DNA of 64,000 nt from Croceibacterium_A sp035555595 (lineage in GTDB: Bacteria > Pseudomonadota > Alphaproteobacteria > Sphingomonadales > Sphingomonadaceae): assembly GCA_035555595.1 (NCBI GenBank), contig DATMGK010000081.1:1-64000 (forward strand), written 5' to 3'. Within the stretch, counting starts at the first letter, position 1, and each line of letters starts with the position of its first letter. Made by a program: the position numbers and the translations under genes. This document shows positions 1-8,145 of the stretch, one piece after another. The notes beneath the pieces are model-generated. The model ran no database searches, was not told where the DNA came from, and worked only from the letters and a program-made list of their open reading frames with translations.

Positions 1-1304
1 AAGGCACCACCGGCTAGCACCGCAGTCAGAGCTATGGCCAGCATCGAATAACGTATCGCCTCTTGCCCAAGGCTGGGTTCCAACAGGTCGTTCATCATGC
101 CCACGAACAGGGGGCCCACGGCCTGGCCGAACATGGCCGAACAGAACAGCAGCAGCGATGTGGCGACCGCCCGCATCCGCACGTCCGCCACCGCGATCAC
201 GCCCGCGAACACCGGCCCCTGATGTACCAGCAGAAGGAAACCGCTGACAGCGAAGGCTCCAAGCCATACCGCGTGGGTATCCGACAGTGCGAATAATGCT
301 TCGGCAGGGCCGACCAGCGCGCAGGCCAGCGCGGGTATGGTCATGCGCCAATGCGGGGAGCGGCGTCCCAGCCGGTCGATCAGCATGCCGCCCAGCAGCA
401 CGCCGGCGATCCCGCAGATGCCGCGAATGGGGCCGATCGTCGCGGCGATCTCTGCCAGCGACAGACCATGCACTCGGGTCAGGAATGTGGGCGTCCAGAC
501 CGATGACGCAAAGACATTGAGGCCCATCAGAGTCGCCCCGGCCAGCAGCGCAAGATAGGCGCGCGAACGCAGCAGGAAGCGCACGCCCTGCCAGAAGGGA
601 ACGCGCGCGACCCCGTCAGGCGCGGCTTGCGGTGCGGGTGCAGTGGGCTGCTCGGTTGCGCCCCGGCGTGGTTCGCGCACGGTCAGCACGAACATCACCG
701 CAAGGATCAGGCCGGGAATACCGGCGACGTAGAACATCTGCCGCCATCCGTAATAGTGCCCCACCCAGCCGGCGATGGGGAACAGCACGATGGACGATAT
801 CGATGCAGCGGAAGTGAAAATGGAAAAGGCCAGCGGCCTGCGTTCCGCGCGGAACAGATCCGCCGTCATCGAATTGCTGGGCGCTATGCCACACGCCTCC
901 CCGGCACCCATCAGGAAGCGCGCGAGGGCCAGTTGCCAGATGTTGGCTGCCCAGCCAGTGGCGATGGTCATGAAGCTCCAGAACGCGAAGCCGGCCGCGA
1001 TGATGTTCCGCCGGTTCCAGCGGTCGGCAGCCCAGGCGATGGGCACACTCATGATCGAATAGAACAGCACGAAGGCGAGGCCGGAAACCAGCCCCATCAT
1101 CGTGTCTGAAACGTGCATCTCCTCCTTTATCTGGGGCAGGGCCAGACCAAGCAGCGAACGATCGAAGTAATTGAAGGTGGAAATGAGTGTCAGGAAGCCG
1201 AGGCTGTAGACCGCCGGGAAGCTCCAGTCGCTCTGCGCGGCCCGATCCGCCTCGGGCGGTGCGGCCTGGGCGATGGAGGGCCCTTCTGCCGATCGGGTCG
1301 CCAC
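1..1304 (-). CDS. MFS transporter (partial, 3' end off the window)
   Basis: Major facilitator superfamily permease, about 434 residues visible; the C-terminus lies beyond the left edge. The frame reads through many hydrophobic segments and contains family-like stretches such as FNYFDRSLLGLALPQIKEEM near the first helix, DRWNRRN in the helix 2-3 loop (MFS motif A position) and GAGEACGIAPSNSM after it. I chose the GTG at 1304 because an in-frame stop lies 10 codons upstream and the frame holds no other plausible start before the first helix; an AGGGG stretch lies about 14 nt upstream. It begins 8 bp after the dioxygenase stop, so the two genes form an operon, and import of the dioxygenase substrate is the likely role. 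The substrate itself cannot be read from the sequence. Confidence 0.85.
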   Translation of the reverse strand, partial: MATRSAEGPSIAQAAPPEADRAAQSDWSFPAVYSLGFLTLISTFNYFDRSLLGLALPQIKEEMHVSDTMMGLVSGLAFVLFYSIMSVPIAWAADRWNRRNIIAAGFAFWSFMTIATGWAANIWQLALARFLMGAGEACGIAPSNSMTADLFRAERRPLAFSIFTSAASISSIVLFPIAGWVGHYYGWRQMFYVAGIPGLILAVMFVLTVREPRRGATEQPTAPAPQAAPDGVARVPFWQGVRFLLRSRAYLALLAGATLMGLNVFASSVWTPTFLTRVHGLSLAEIAATIGPIRGICGIAGVLLGGMLIDRLGRRSPHWRMTIPALACALVGPAEALFALSDTHAVWLGAFAVSGFLLLVHQGPVFAGVIAVADVRMRAVATSLLLFCSAMFGQAVGPLFVGMMNDLLEPSLGQEAIRYSMLAIALTAVLAGGA

Positions 1305-1312
1305 TGGCGCGC

Positions 1313-2260
1313 TCAGCCCCTGAAGTCAGCCGGGCCGATCGGGCGCTCACCCATTACGGTGGTCCGGATCAGGTGGCGGCGTTCGAACTGGAAATCATGA
1401 ATCCCGCGATGAAGGGTGAACCGGTTATCCCAGACAATCAGCGTGTCTTTCTGCCACTTCACGCGGCAATGGTAATGAAGGTGCTGGGCCAGCGACTGCA
1501 GATAGCCCAGCAGCGCCCGGCTTTCCGCTTCGCTCCATCCCACGAAATGTTTGAAATAGGCGGTTGTCGCAAACAGCGCCTTGCGCCCCGTAACGGGATG
1601 AACGCGCACCGCGGGGTGAATGTTGGTCAGTTCGTCTTCTTTGAAATCATGCCCTTCGCGCAGGCGCAGCCGTTTTTCCGGGGGCAGCTTCTCGTTCTTG
1701 GACCAGATGTCGGCACCGGAATAGACAACCTGCAATCCATCGAGCAGCGCCTTCAAGCCGTCGGACAGGTGTTCATAGACGAGATAAGCGTTGGAGAACG
1801 CGGTGTCTCCGCCCCACTTTGGCACTTCCAGCGCCCGCATGACGATGCACTTGGGCGGCCTCAGCAGGAACGGGCTGTCGGTGTGGAAATGTTCGAATGA
1901 CGGCACGACATTTTCCGGCTCGTGCGCCTCGCGCCGCACTTCCTGCATGTCGCGGTGTTCGCCGTAAATGGGGGCCTGCGGCAGTTCCGTGATCTCGCCG
2001 AAATGGCGTGAGAACGCCTTGTGTTGTTCCGGTGTCAGGTCCTGATCGCGGAACACGATCACGGTGAAATGTTCGAAGGCCTTCATCACTTCGGCCAGCG
2101 TTTCCGCATCCATCGGCTCACGCAGGTCCACACCGGAGATTTCGCAACCGCAGGCGCCGCTGATCGGCTCCACGCCGATACGCTTGAAAGAAGGCATCGG
2201 CAGGCCCGCGACGATGGACGGTGGGAGAGTTTCCCCGGCGTAAGAAGGAGCGGAAGCCAT
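1313..2260 (-). CDS. TauD/TfdA family Fe(II)/2-oxoglutarate dioxygenase
   Basis: A 315-residue non-heme iron dioxygenase of the taurine/2,4-D dioxygenase family, which couples 2-oxoglutarate decarboxylation to hydroxylation and cleavage of its substrate. The iron facial triad is visible as H126-x-D128 (EHFHTDSP) and H284 (NRFTLHRGIHDF), followed by the 2-oxoglutarate-binding arginine region (RRHLIRTT, about 294-300). Length is normal for the family. AGGA precedes the ATG. It is first in an operon with an MFS transporter and is divergent from an IclR regulator, the usual set-up for an inducible catabolic unit. Family members act on sulfonates, alkyl sulfates or phenoxy acids; which applies here is not decidable by eye. 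Confidence 0.9.
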   Translation of the reverse strand: MASAPSYAGETLPPSIVAGLPMPSFKRIGVEPISGACGCEISGVDLREPMDAETLAEVMKAFEHFTVIVFRDQDLTPEQHKAFSRHFGEITELPQAPIYGEHRDMQEVRREAHEPENVVPSFEHFHTDSPFLLRPPKCIVMRALEVPKWGGDTAFSNAYLVYEHLSDGLKALLDGLQVVYSGADIWSKNEKLPPEKRLRLREGHDFKEDELTNIHPAVRVHPVTGRKALFATTAYFKHFVGWSEAESRALLGYLQSLAQHLHYHCRVKWQKDTLIVWDNRFTLHRGIHDFQFERRHLIRTTVMGERPIGPADFRG

Positions 2261-2502
2261 GATCCTAGTCCTGAGCAGCAGCCAGCCGTCCGGGCATCTT
2301 CCGGCGGGGCGAATAAAATGAAAAACGCTGGTGCCAGCCGCGCAGACCGGTGCCCGGCGTGGGCCGGTAACGGCTGGAATGATGAATGGTCACAGCCACT
2401 CGCCCACCTCTCCTGGCTCTGCCCGCATCTGACGCTTTTTGCGCCACCACCACGGGCTGCCGATCGTGAGGGTTATGTGCCGCCTGCTGAGTCGTCAACA
2501 CT

Positions 2503-2540
2503 ATTTCCGGTATACGAAATTACTTTTCCGATATACGGAA
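2503..2540. promoter_or_regulatory. Two IclR-type operator palindromes
   Basis: Two related palindromes lie in the 323-bp divergent region between the dioxygenase and the regulator: ATTTCCGGTATACGAAAT at 2503-2520 and TTCCGATATACGGAA at 2526-2540. Both share the core TTCCG-N-TATACG. Their centres are about 21.5 bp apart, two helical turns, so two dimers would bind one DNA face. They sit 44-81 nt before the regulator start, which suggests autoregulation together with control of the divergent operon. The rest of 2261-2502 shows no gene. Confidence 0.7.
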
Positions 2541-2583
2541 TTATTCCCGTGCGATACACTGCCTCTTTCTTGTGGAGGGGCTG

Positions 2584-3375
2584 ATGAGCGAGGATCAGGA
2601 TCGGGGCTCAGGCGCGCGCACTGTCGCCTTGCTGAAAGTGATCGCGGCGAGCGATGGCAGGTTCACACTGGGTCAGCTGTCCGCGGAGGCCGGACTTGCG
2701 CCCAGCAGCGCCCATCGCCTGCTACAGCCGCTGCTTCGTGGCGGACTTGTGGAGCGCGCGGGCGGGCAGTCCTATCAGACGGGCGGCGAACTGCTGCGGA
2801 TCGCCTCACTGATAAGCCGCCAGGTCAACGCCGGGAGCCTCGCCCGGCCAATCCTGCACCGTCTGTGGACGCAGTGGGAGGAAACCAGCTCCCTGTGCGT
2901 GTACAAGCCTGCTGAACATATCGCAGTGGTGATGGAGACGATCCAGACGCCGCATCCTCTGCGTTTCGCGATAGAGTCTTTCGCCGAACTGTCGCTGACA
3001 TGGGGCTCTCTTGGTCGCGCCATCCTTGCCGCGCTGCCGGCTGCGGATGCTGCCGCGGCCATGCGAATTCCCGGCCTCAGCCCACTAACCGGACTGGCCC
3101 CGCCTTCGCCTGAGGACATGGCCGAGGTTATCGCAGAGGTGCGGGCCAACGGCTTCGCTCACTATCGGAACGAAGCAGTCGATGCTGCGGGTATCGCGTC
3201 TCCGGTCTACAGAGCCGATGGCAGCGTTCTGGGCAGCCTTGGCCTCACGGCTCCGGCCCGCCGGATGCCTCTCGAAATAGTCCCCGCAATGGCGGACTCG
3301 GTGAAAGCGGCCGCGGATGAGCTTTCCGCCGCGCTCGGCTATTCCTCGCCAGAGGATCCTTCGGTCCGGGAGTAA
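2584..3375 (+). CDS. IclR family transcriptional regulator
   Basis: A 263-residue IclR regulator with an N-terminal winged helix-turn-helix (about residues 10-70; FTLGQLSAEAGLAPSSAHRLL matches the IclR recognition region) and a C-terminal effector-binding domain to the end (SLGLTAPARRM region). I prefer the ATG at 2584 over the in-frame GTG 12 nt upstream because GGAGGGG at 2574-2580 would serve this ATG. It is divergent from the dioxygenase/MFS operon, with two palindromes between, so it very likely controls that operon in response to its substrate or product. Its 3' end faces the GH130 gene with a 7-bp gap. Confidence 0.9.
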   Translation: MSEDQDRGSGARTVALLKVIAASDGRFTLGQLSAEAGLAPSSAHRLLQPLLRGGLVERAGGQSYQTGGELLRIASLISRQVNAGSLARPILHRLWTQWEETSSLCVYKPAEHIAVVMETIQTPHPLRFAIESFAELSLTWGSLGRAILAALPAADAAAAMRIPGLSPLTGLAPPSPEDMAEVIAEVRANGFAHYRNEAVDAAGIASPVYRADGSVLGSLGLTAPARRMPLEIVPAMADSVKAAADELSAALGYSSPEDPSVRE

Positions 3376-3382
3376 CGACGCG

Positions 3383-4501
3383 TCATGCAAAAGCTGTCTT
3401 GGGCACATGCGTGATGCGGCAGGCCAGATCGGCCTCGCCCGATGCCACGATGAAGTGATCGTCCGCGTCAACAATGCCGGTCGTGAACACCACGTTGCGA
3501 ATATACATCCTGTCCTCCAGCGGACGGGTAAGGTCGGGATTGGGTTCTAGCAGGGGTTCGTGTCGCGTTTTCACCACGACGCTCGGGTCGTTACGATCGA
3601 GCAGAGACCAGTAGGTGCGATAGATACCGACCAATTCGTGCGGTTCGACACCGTGCCATAACGTCAGCCACCCTTCATCGGTCAGGATCGGTGGCGCCCC
3701 GCCGCCCATGCGCGCTGTATGCGCCGTGCGGGAATGCGGCCTCAGGCCAGGGCGGGAACAGGGCTTCCAGTGCAGGGCATCGGGTGACGTGGACAGATTG
3801 ATGGAAGGTCCCGCGCTCCATTCGCTGTCAGGGGGATAGGCGAAATACAGATCCCCCAGCGGCCGTGTCTGCGCCCAGTAACGATTGTCGATCAGGCCTT
3901 CGAAAATCAGCATGTCCTTGTTCTGGTGGTCCAGCACCATGTCCTCGAACACGAAATCCAGCCCGTTATCCGAACTGTAGAGAGTGGTGGAATGGCGTTC
4001 CGGGCTGACGGAGCAGGTCGTCATCAGCCAGCGATTACCCACGCGGGAGACCCGGGCGTCCTCTATGCCGTAGCACTGAATGCTCGCTTCGGGAGAAATC
4101 GCCTTGTCGTAATGCACCTCGATCACCGTCAGGCCATCGGGTGTCAGTTCCACCGGCAGGATCCACGACAGGGAAGTCAGCGCCATCACGCGCCATTTCC
4201 CGCCCTGCACCAGGAAGGCGCGCGGATCGGAGGTGTCGCACAGGTCCAGCGGCCAGCCATCGATCATGTATCGCCCTTCGTCCCAGCGGATCGCATGGAT
4301 CAGCCTGTCGCGTATCGGCGTGCGAAGCGCCTCGGCAACGCGCACGAACATCGCCAGATTGCCGTTTGGAAGCCGCGTCAGGCCGGGATTGAACACCCCC
4401 AGCACGAAAGTTTCCGCCTCGAAATGGCCTGCCAGCGGAGAGCGGGTGAGATCGACATCGTTGGGACCGAATACGAGCCGATCGACAGCATATGCGTTCA
4501 C
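3383..4501 (-). CDS. GH130 family glycosidase/phosphorylase
   Basis: A 372-residue protein with the marks of glycoside hydrolase family 130, five-bladed propellers acting on beta-mannosides by phosphorolysis or hydrolysis. Visible blocks are NPGLTRLPNGNLAMFVRV (about 38-55), GIEDARVSRV (holding the family's catalytic Asp position), KDMLIFEGLIDNRYW, GGGAPPILTDEGWLTLWHGV, EPLLEPN and a C-terminal NVVFTTGIVDADDHFIVASG. There is no signal peptide, so the enzyme is cytoplasmic. It has no obvious glycan partner: neighbours are a convergent IclR regulator and, upstream, an amidohydrolase ending 124 bp away. Whether it is a mannoside phosphorylase or beta-1,2-mannosidase cannot be told. Confidence 0.85.
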   Translation of the reverse strand: MNAYAVDRLVFGPNDVDLTRSPLAGHFEAETFVLGVFNPGLTRLPNGNLAMFVRVAEALRTPIRDRLIHAIRWDEGRYMIDGWPLDLCDTSDPRAFLVQGGKWRVMALTSLSWILPVELTPDGLTVIEVHYDKAISPEASIQCYGIEDARVSRVGNRWLMTTCSVSPERHSTTLYSSDNGLDFVFEDMVLDHQNKDMLIFEGLIDNRYWAQTRPLGDLYFAYPPDSEWSAGPSINLSTSPDALHWKPCSRPGLRPHSRTAHTARMGGGAPPILTDEGWLTLWHGVEPHELVGIYRTYWSLLDRNDPSVVVKTRHEPLLEPNPDLTRPLEDRMYIRNVVFTTGIVDADDHFIVASGEADLACRITHVPKTAFA

Positions 4502-4561
4502 AGACGCGGCGACCGCTCTGCGTGGGTGTCAGGAAATTCGGCTGGTGCGGTCATTCTGGGG

Positions 4562-4610
4562 CTCCACGGGTTTCTCGCTTCCTGACTCGAAGCTTTCAGA
4601 ACCCGTGGAG
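4562..4610. repeat. 11-bp inverted repeat, possible hairpin
   Basis: CTCCACGGGTT at 4562-4572 is exactly complementary to AACCCGTGGAG at 4600-4610, with a 27-nt loop. It begins 15 nt after the amidohydrolase stop and precedes the GH130 start, so in the minus-strand RNA it could form a 3' end or intercistronic hairpin. No T-tract follows, so a classical intrinsic terminator is not supported. Confidence 0.5.
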
Positions 4611-4625
4611 TTCCTTGCCGCCACC

Positions 4626-5630
4626 TCAGTTTTGTGCACCCGCCTCGATACGCAGGAAGCGAGCAGCGTTATTGTAAAGGATATCCCGCTTCTGCTGCGG
4701 GGAAAGATAATCCGCGTTCTGGATGATCGACACCGAATGGGCCATCAGCCCCGGCCAGCCCAGCTGGTCCGTGCCAAACATCACCCGGTCACCAAACCCT
4801 GCGTCGACCATCCGTTCGATGTAACGGTTCACTTCCTCGATCGGATAACTCCAGATCAGGCCCGCTATGTCCACGTTGACGTAGGCATTGGCCTGCAACA
4901 GGGCGAGCGTGTTGTCGATCATCGGATAGCCCGCGTGCATGATCTGCACGCGCAGCTTCGGATGGCGCGCCAGCAGGTCTTCCAGCAGCAGCGGATCGCC
5001 CTTGCTCGCGCGGAAGGCGGGCATGTGGATGTTGGCGCGGCCTGAACCGCCGGTGCCCATGTGAATGGCGACGGGCACGTCCAGCCGTTCCGCCAGGGCA
5101 AAGTATTCATCGACGCTCATGTCGCTGGGCGAAAGGCCCTGATACTGCAACCCGATCTCGCCCATCACTTTGAAGCCGCCGTCCGTGAACAGCAGTTCGA
5201 GGCGCTTCAACTCGGCTCGCTTGTCGGCATCCGGGCCGTCGGCCCACGTGGTGCCGGGGATGACCCGGCCGGGCATGGCTTCCTGATAGATACGGACGTT
5301 TTCCGGGTCGCCGAACACCACGGCGGTGACGTTGAGCCGTTCCATCTCTGCCGCGAGGGATTCCAGATATTTTCCCTCAGGTGCGGGGTAGAGCCGGGGG
5401 GAACAGTCCTCTTGCGACCAGCCGAAAAAGCCGCCCGGCGCATCCTTTGGATCGATCGCAAGGAACTGCTGCGGATTGGGGCAGATCGCGGTATCGAAGG
5501 TGCCGCTGGTAATGGCATGAAAATGCACATCGATGATGGGCGGCGGCGCATCGGGCCGAGGTTCGGTCTGCGCGGAGAGTGGCGAAGCCATCAGAACGGC
5601 GGCCAGTGCTGCAAGGCGGTACTTCATCAT
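4626..5630 (-). CDS. Secreted amidohydrolase (amidohydrolase-2 family)
   Basis: A 334-residue metal-dependent hydrolase of the amidohydrolase-2 (aminocarboxymuconate-semialdehyde-decarboxylase-like) family. An N-terminal signal peptide (MMKYRLAALAAVLMASPLSAQ) predicts the periplasm, unusual for a family that is often cytosolic. After it comes the metal motif IIDVHFHAI (H-x-H, about residues 35-39), later HMGTG and HAGYP with further ligand histidines, and MFGTDQLGW near the C-terminus with the conserved Asp. It lies 105 bp downstream of a TonB-dependent receptor, with a strong hairpin between, so the receptor probably imports the compound this enzyme processes. Substrate unknown. Confidence 0.85.
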   Translation of the reverse strand: MMKYRLAALAAVLMASPLSAQTEPRPDAPPPIIDVHFHAITSGTFDTAICPNPQQFLAIDPKDAPGGFFGWSQEDCSPRLYPAPEGKYLESLAAEMERLNVTAVVFGDPENVRIYQEAMPGRVIPGTTWADGPDADKRAELKRLELLFTDGGFKVMGEIGLQYQGLSPSDMSVDEYFALAERLDVPVAIHMGTGGSGRANIHMPAFRASKGDPLLLEDLLARHPKLRVQIMHAGYPMIDNTLALLQANAYVNVDIAGLIWSYPIEEVNRYIERMVDAGFGDRVMFGTDQLGWPGLMAHSVSIIQNADYLSPQQKRDILYNNAARFLRIEAGAQN

Positions 5631-5691
5631 CCCTCCCTTTGGATTTCCTGTGAGGTTGAGGCTGAAAAGCGCCTCTGCCTCAAACCTGACG

Positions 5692-5729
5692 ATTCTGCGC
5701 CCGATCCCACGAGGAACCGGGCGCAGAAT
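5692..5729 (-). other. Intercistronic hairpin after TonB receptor gene
   Basis: ATTCTGCGCCCG (5692-5703) pairs perfectly with CGGGCGCAGAAT (5718-5729) across a 14-nt loop. It starts 6 nt after the receptor stop and lies before the amidohydrolase gene. There is no T-tract, so I read it as a processing or stabilising hairpin, or a weak terminator, inside the operon. Confidence 0.6.
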
Positions 5730-5735
5730 TCTACG

Positions 5736-7931
5736 TCAGAAAGTGGCCGAGAAACGCAGGCCATAAAGGCGCGGCGGCGCATAGTCCGCGGTGCCGATAG
5801 TGGAGTCGCCGCTTCCCGCATCGGAGTTCGAGATGGTCTTCACCGCCTTGTTCTCCAGATTGCGGACATAGGCCTGCAGGCGCCAGTCTTCGCTGGGCGC
5901 GATGTAGGTCAGCGACAGGTCGGTCTTGGTGAAGGACTTCTGGTAGTTCTCGGCAAAGCCGTGGAATTCCAGTTCCTTGCCGCTTTCGAACCGCGTCTGG
6001 GCCTGCGCTTCGAAGGCGCCGCCATTACCCAGTTCGAAGCGATGGGTGTAACCAGTGGTGAACGACCATTCCGGCGTGCGGGCCATGCGGCAGCCGCTGA
6101 AATCGGCACGGCGCGGGGAAGCCTGGCTATAATCCGCCGCATAGCAACGACGCACGTTGGCGTTCGCGTCGTTGTTCACGAACGGATCGCCCAGTTCGAG
6201 AACGAAATCGTCGTATTCGGCATGCAGCCACGAACCCACAAAGCTGAAGGCCCCGTTGTCCAGCACGCGCAGGTGCGTTTCCAGTTCCACGCCATAGATC
6301 GTGGCCCCACCCGCATTGCGGGTAACCAGCGCCGCTTCACCCTCGATGGTTTCCACCGCGGATACCTGAAGGTTCGTGTAGTCGTTGTAGAAGCCCGAAA
6401 GGTTGAGGACGAGATCGCCGCCAAGGAACGTGTTCTTGGAACCGATTTCGTAAGCCACGATCTCTTCCGGATCATAGGTGTTCGGCGCGGGACCATCGAA
6501 GTAACCACCCGCCTTGTAGGCGGTGGCGACTTGCGCATAGACCAGCGAATCCGGGCCCAGATCATATTCCAGACCGACCTTCCAGTCGGTGGAATTCCAG
6601 CTCGCATCAGCCAGATTGATTGCGATCTGCGTGATCACGCTACCGTCAGGCAGGGTGAGGAAGGTGCCGCCCCGGTTGGACTTCTCGTCCTCCGTGTAAC
6701 GCAGCCCGGCGGTTACGCGCAGATCGTCGGTCAGCGAATAGGTGCCCTGGCCAAACAGCGCGAAGCTGTTGGCGCGGATCGGGTTCTGACGGAAGGTCAG
6801 GAACGTGTCGCCCGGCAGTCCGATATTCACGTCATCGATGTTCTTTTCATCGAACAGATAGGCCCCGACGACCCACTCCAGCCCGGAAACGTCGCCGGCA
6901 AGACGCAGCTCGTGTGACGAGCTCTTCTGCTTGTTGTCGATATAGGACAGGCGGTTGTTGCCAGCGGTCAGGTTTTCCGACGCGATATCCAGGTTCAACT
7001 CGCGATAGCCGCCAAGATAGGTGACGGTGGCGAAATCGAGATCGTAGTTCAGTTCCAGGCTGCCGCCGAAAATGCGGTTGTCGCGTGAAACGGTGCGCTG
7101 GGCGGTCGTTACATACGGATCGTTCGTCGGCAGGGGGAAGACGTTCATCGCCGAACCCGCACCACCCATGTGGGTGAAATCGCCGCGTGCGACGATGCTC
7201 AGCCGATCGGTCGGCTCCAACAGCACCTGCAGGCGCGCCGAAACGTCGTCCTGATCGGCGCGGTCGTTACCCGCATAGCCTTCGGCAGTGCGCAGATAGC
7301 CGTCATGGCGCACGGTCTGGAACGCGGCGCGCACGGCGATCTTGTCGGTCACCGGCGCGTTCACCATGCCGGAAGTGACCAGCGTGTTGTAATTACCGTA
7401 TTCAACCGAGGCAGCCCCTTCGAAGGTGAAGCGCGGCTGGTTGGTGATGATGTTGATGGCGCCCGCCGTGGCGTTCCGGCCATACAGCGTGCCCTGCGGG
7501 CCGCGCACCACTTCGACGCGGGCCAGGTCATAGAACTGGGCGTTCAGCGCATTGGCACGCGCCAGGTAAACGCCGTCCACATGCACCGCCACGGCGCCGT
7601 CGCCGTTGGCATTGGTGTTGGTGCTGCCGATACCGCGCATGAACACCTGCGGGGTGCCGCCACCGCTGGTGATTGAAAGGCTGGGGGCCAGATCACCCAG
7701 ATTGGTGATGTCGCGCACGCCTTCGTTTTCCAGCGCGTCGCTGCCAATGGCGGTGACGGCCAGTGGCACGTCCTGCACGGCCTGCGCGCGGCGCTGGGCC
7801 GTAACGACGATTGCCTGATCCGAAAAATCTTCTGCTGCTGCGTCCGTTGCCGCCTGCTGGGCATACGCCATCGATGGAGCAACCAGCGCGCTCAGCGCAC
7901 AACCCATACTCAAAACCAAACCTATCCGCAT
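5736..7931 (-). CDS. TonB-dependent receptor
   Basis: A 731-residue outer-membrane receptor. It has a signal peptide (MRIGLVLSMGCALSALVAPSMAYAQ), a short TonB-box-like stretch (AIVVTAQRR, about 40-48), a plug domain with GPQGTLYGRNATAGAINI, and a long beta-barrel ending in an aromatic residue (LYGLRFSATF), typical for BamA-dependent barrels. I chose the ATG at 7931, not the one 33 nt upstream, because AGGGAAAG precedes it and the signal peptide then begins correctly. It belongs to the sphingomonad receptors that take up organic substrates, not obviously siderophores. It is first in an operon with the amidohydrolase; a palindrome and a large leader inverted repeat lie upstream. Confidence 0.93.
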   Translation of the reverse strand: MRIGLVLSMGCALSALVAPSMAYAQQAATDAAAEDFSDQAIVVTAQRRAQAVQDVPLAVTAIGSDALENEGVRDITNLGDLAPSLSITSGGGTPQVFMRGIGSTNTNANGDGAVAVHVDGVYLARANALNAQFYDLARVEVVRGPQGTLYGRNATAGAINIITNQPRFTFEGAASVEYGNYNTLVTSGMVNAPVTDKIAVRAAFQTVRHDGYLRTAEGYAGNDRADQDDVSARLQVLLEPTDRLSIVARGDFTHMGGAGSAMNVFPLPTNDPYVTTAQRTVSRDNRIFGGSLELNYDLDFATVTYLGGYRELNLDIASENLTAGNNRLSYIDNKQKSSSHELRLAGDVSGLEWVVGAYLFDEKNIDDVNIGLPGDTFLTFRQNPIRANSFALFGQGTYSLTDDLRVTAGLRYTEDEKSNRGGTFLTLPDGSVITQIAINLADASWNSTDWKVGLEYDLGPDSLVYAQVATAYKAGGYFDGPAPNTYDPEEIVAYEIGSKNTFLGGDLVLNLSGFYNDYTNLQVSAVETIEGEAALVTRNAGGATIYGVELETHLRVLDNGAFSFVGSWLHAEYDDFVLELGDPFVNNDANANVRRCYAADYSQASPRRADFSGCRMARTPEWSFTTGYTHRFELGNGGAFEAQAQTRFESGKELEFHGFAENYQKSFTKTDLSLTYIAPSEDWRLQAYVRNLENKAVKTISNSDAGSGDSTIGTADYAPPRLYGLRFSATF

Positions 7932-7957
7932 TTTCTTTCCCTGAGAATTCTTCGGGC

Positions 7958-8006
7958 ACCGCACCGTTTGCTGTGACCCATATGTTGATTTTCCAAACGG
8001 TGCGGT
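7958..8006 (-). other. 13-bp inverted repeat in receptor leader
   Basis: ACCGCACCGTTTG (7958-7970) is the exact reverse complement of CAAACGGTGCGGT (7994-8006), with a 23-nt loop. It ends 26 nt before the receptor start codon, so in the RNA it would form a hairpin close to the ribosome-binding site. It may be a leader regulatory structure or an operator; the sequence alone does not decide. Confidence 0.55.
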
Positions 8007-8034
8007 CCGCTAGGAAAGGATATGCGGTATGTCT

Positions 8035-8048
8035 AGACAACGTTGTCT
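8035..8048. promoter_or_regulatory. LacI-like operator palindrome
   Basis: AGACAACGTTGTCT is a perfect 14-bp palindrome with the central CG and AACGTT core common in LacI/GalR-family operators. It is about 105 nt upstream of the receptor start. No LacI-family gene is in the window, so the assignment is by motif only. Confidence 0.5.
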
Positions 8049-8109
8049 CGTAGGGTCAGAGAATGATCGAAGGATGGCATATAGGCCACACTCGGGTTGG
8101 CGATAGCGC

Positions 8110-8145
8110 GGGCTAAGATTCTGACTCGGGCTAAGATTCTGACTC
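8110..8145. repeat. Tandem 18-bp repeat, two copies
   Basis: GGGCTAAGATTCTGACTC occurs twice head to tail (8110-8127 and 8128-8145), touching the L,D-transpeptidase stop codon. The second copy's GATTCTGAC (8135-8143) can also pair with GTCAGAATC (8157-8165) inside the last codons of that gene, forming a 9-bp stem. Probably a 3'-end structure with a recent local duplication. Confidence 0.6.

Noticed and set aside
616..1350. Minus-strand open frame of 244 codons at the left edge
   Set aside because: It is the wrong frame of the MFS gene; the frame starting at GTG 1304 gives transporter-like helices and motifs.
4562..4610. Inverted repeat as an intrinsic terminator
   Set aside because: The loop is 27 nt and no T-run follows on either strand, so it is kept only as an inverted repeat.
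5714..5735. GGAAC with CGTC 17 bp later, resembling an EcfG promoter
   Set aside because: The -10 lacks the required GTT, and it would point into the receptor gene from its 3' end.
5061..6917. Long plus-strand open frame (618 codons) opposite amidohydrolase and TonB receptor
   Set aside because: Crosses two real genes and their intergenic hairpin, no domain, composition of a shadow frame.
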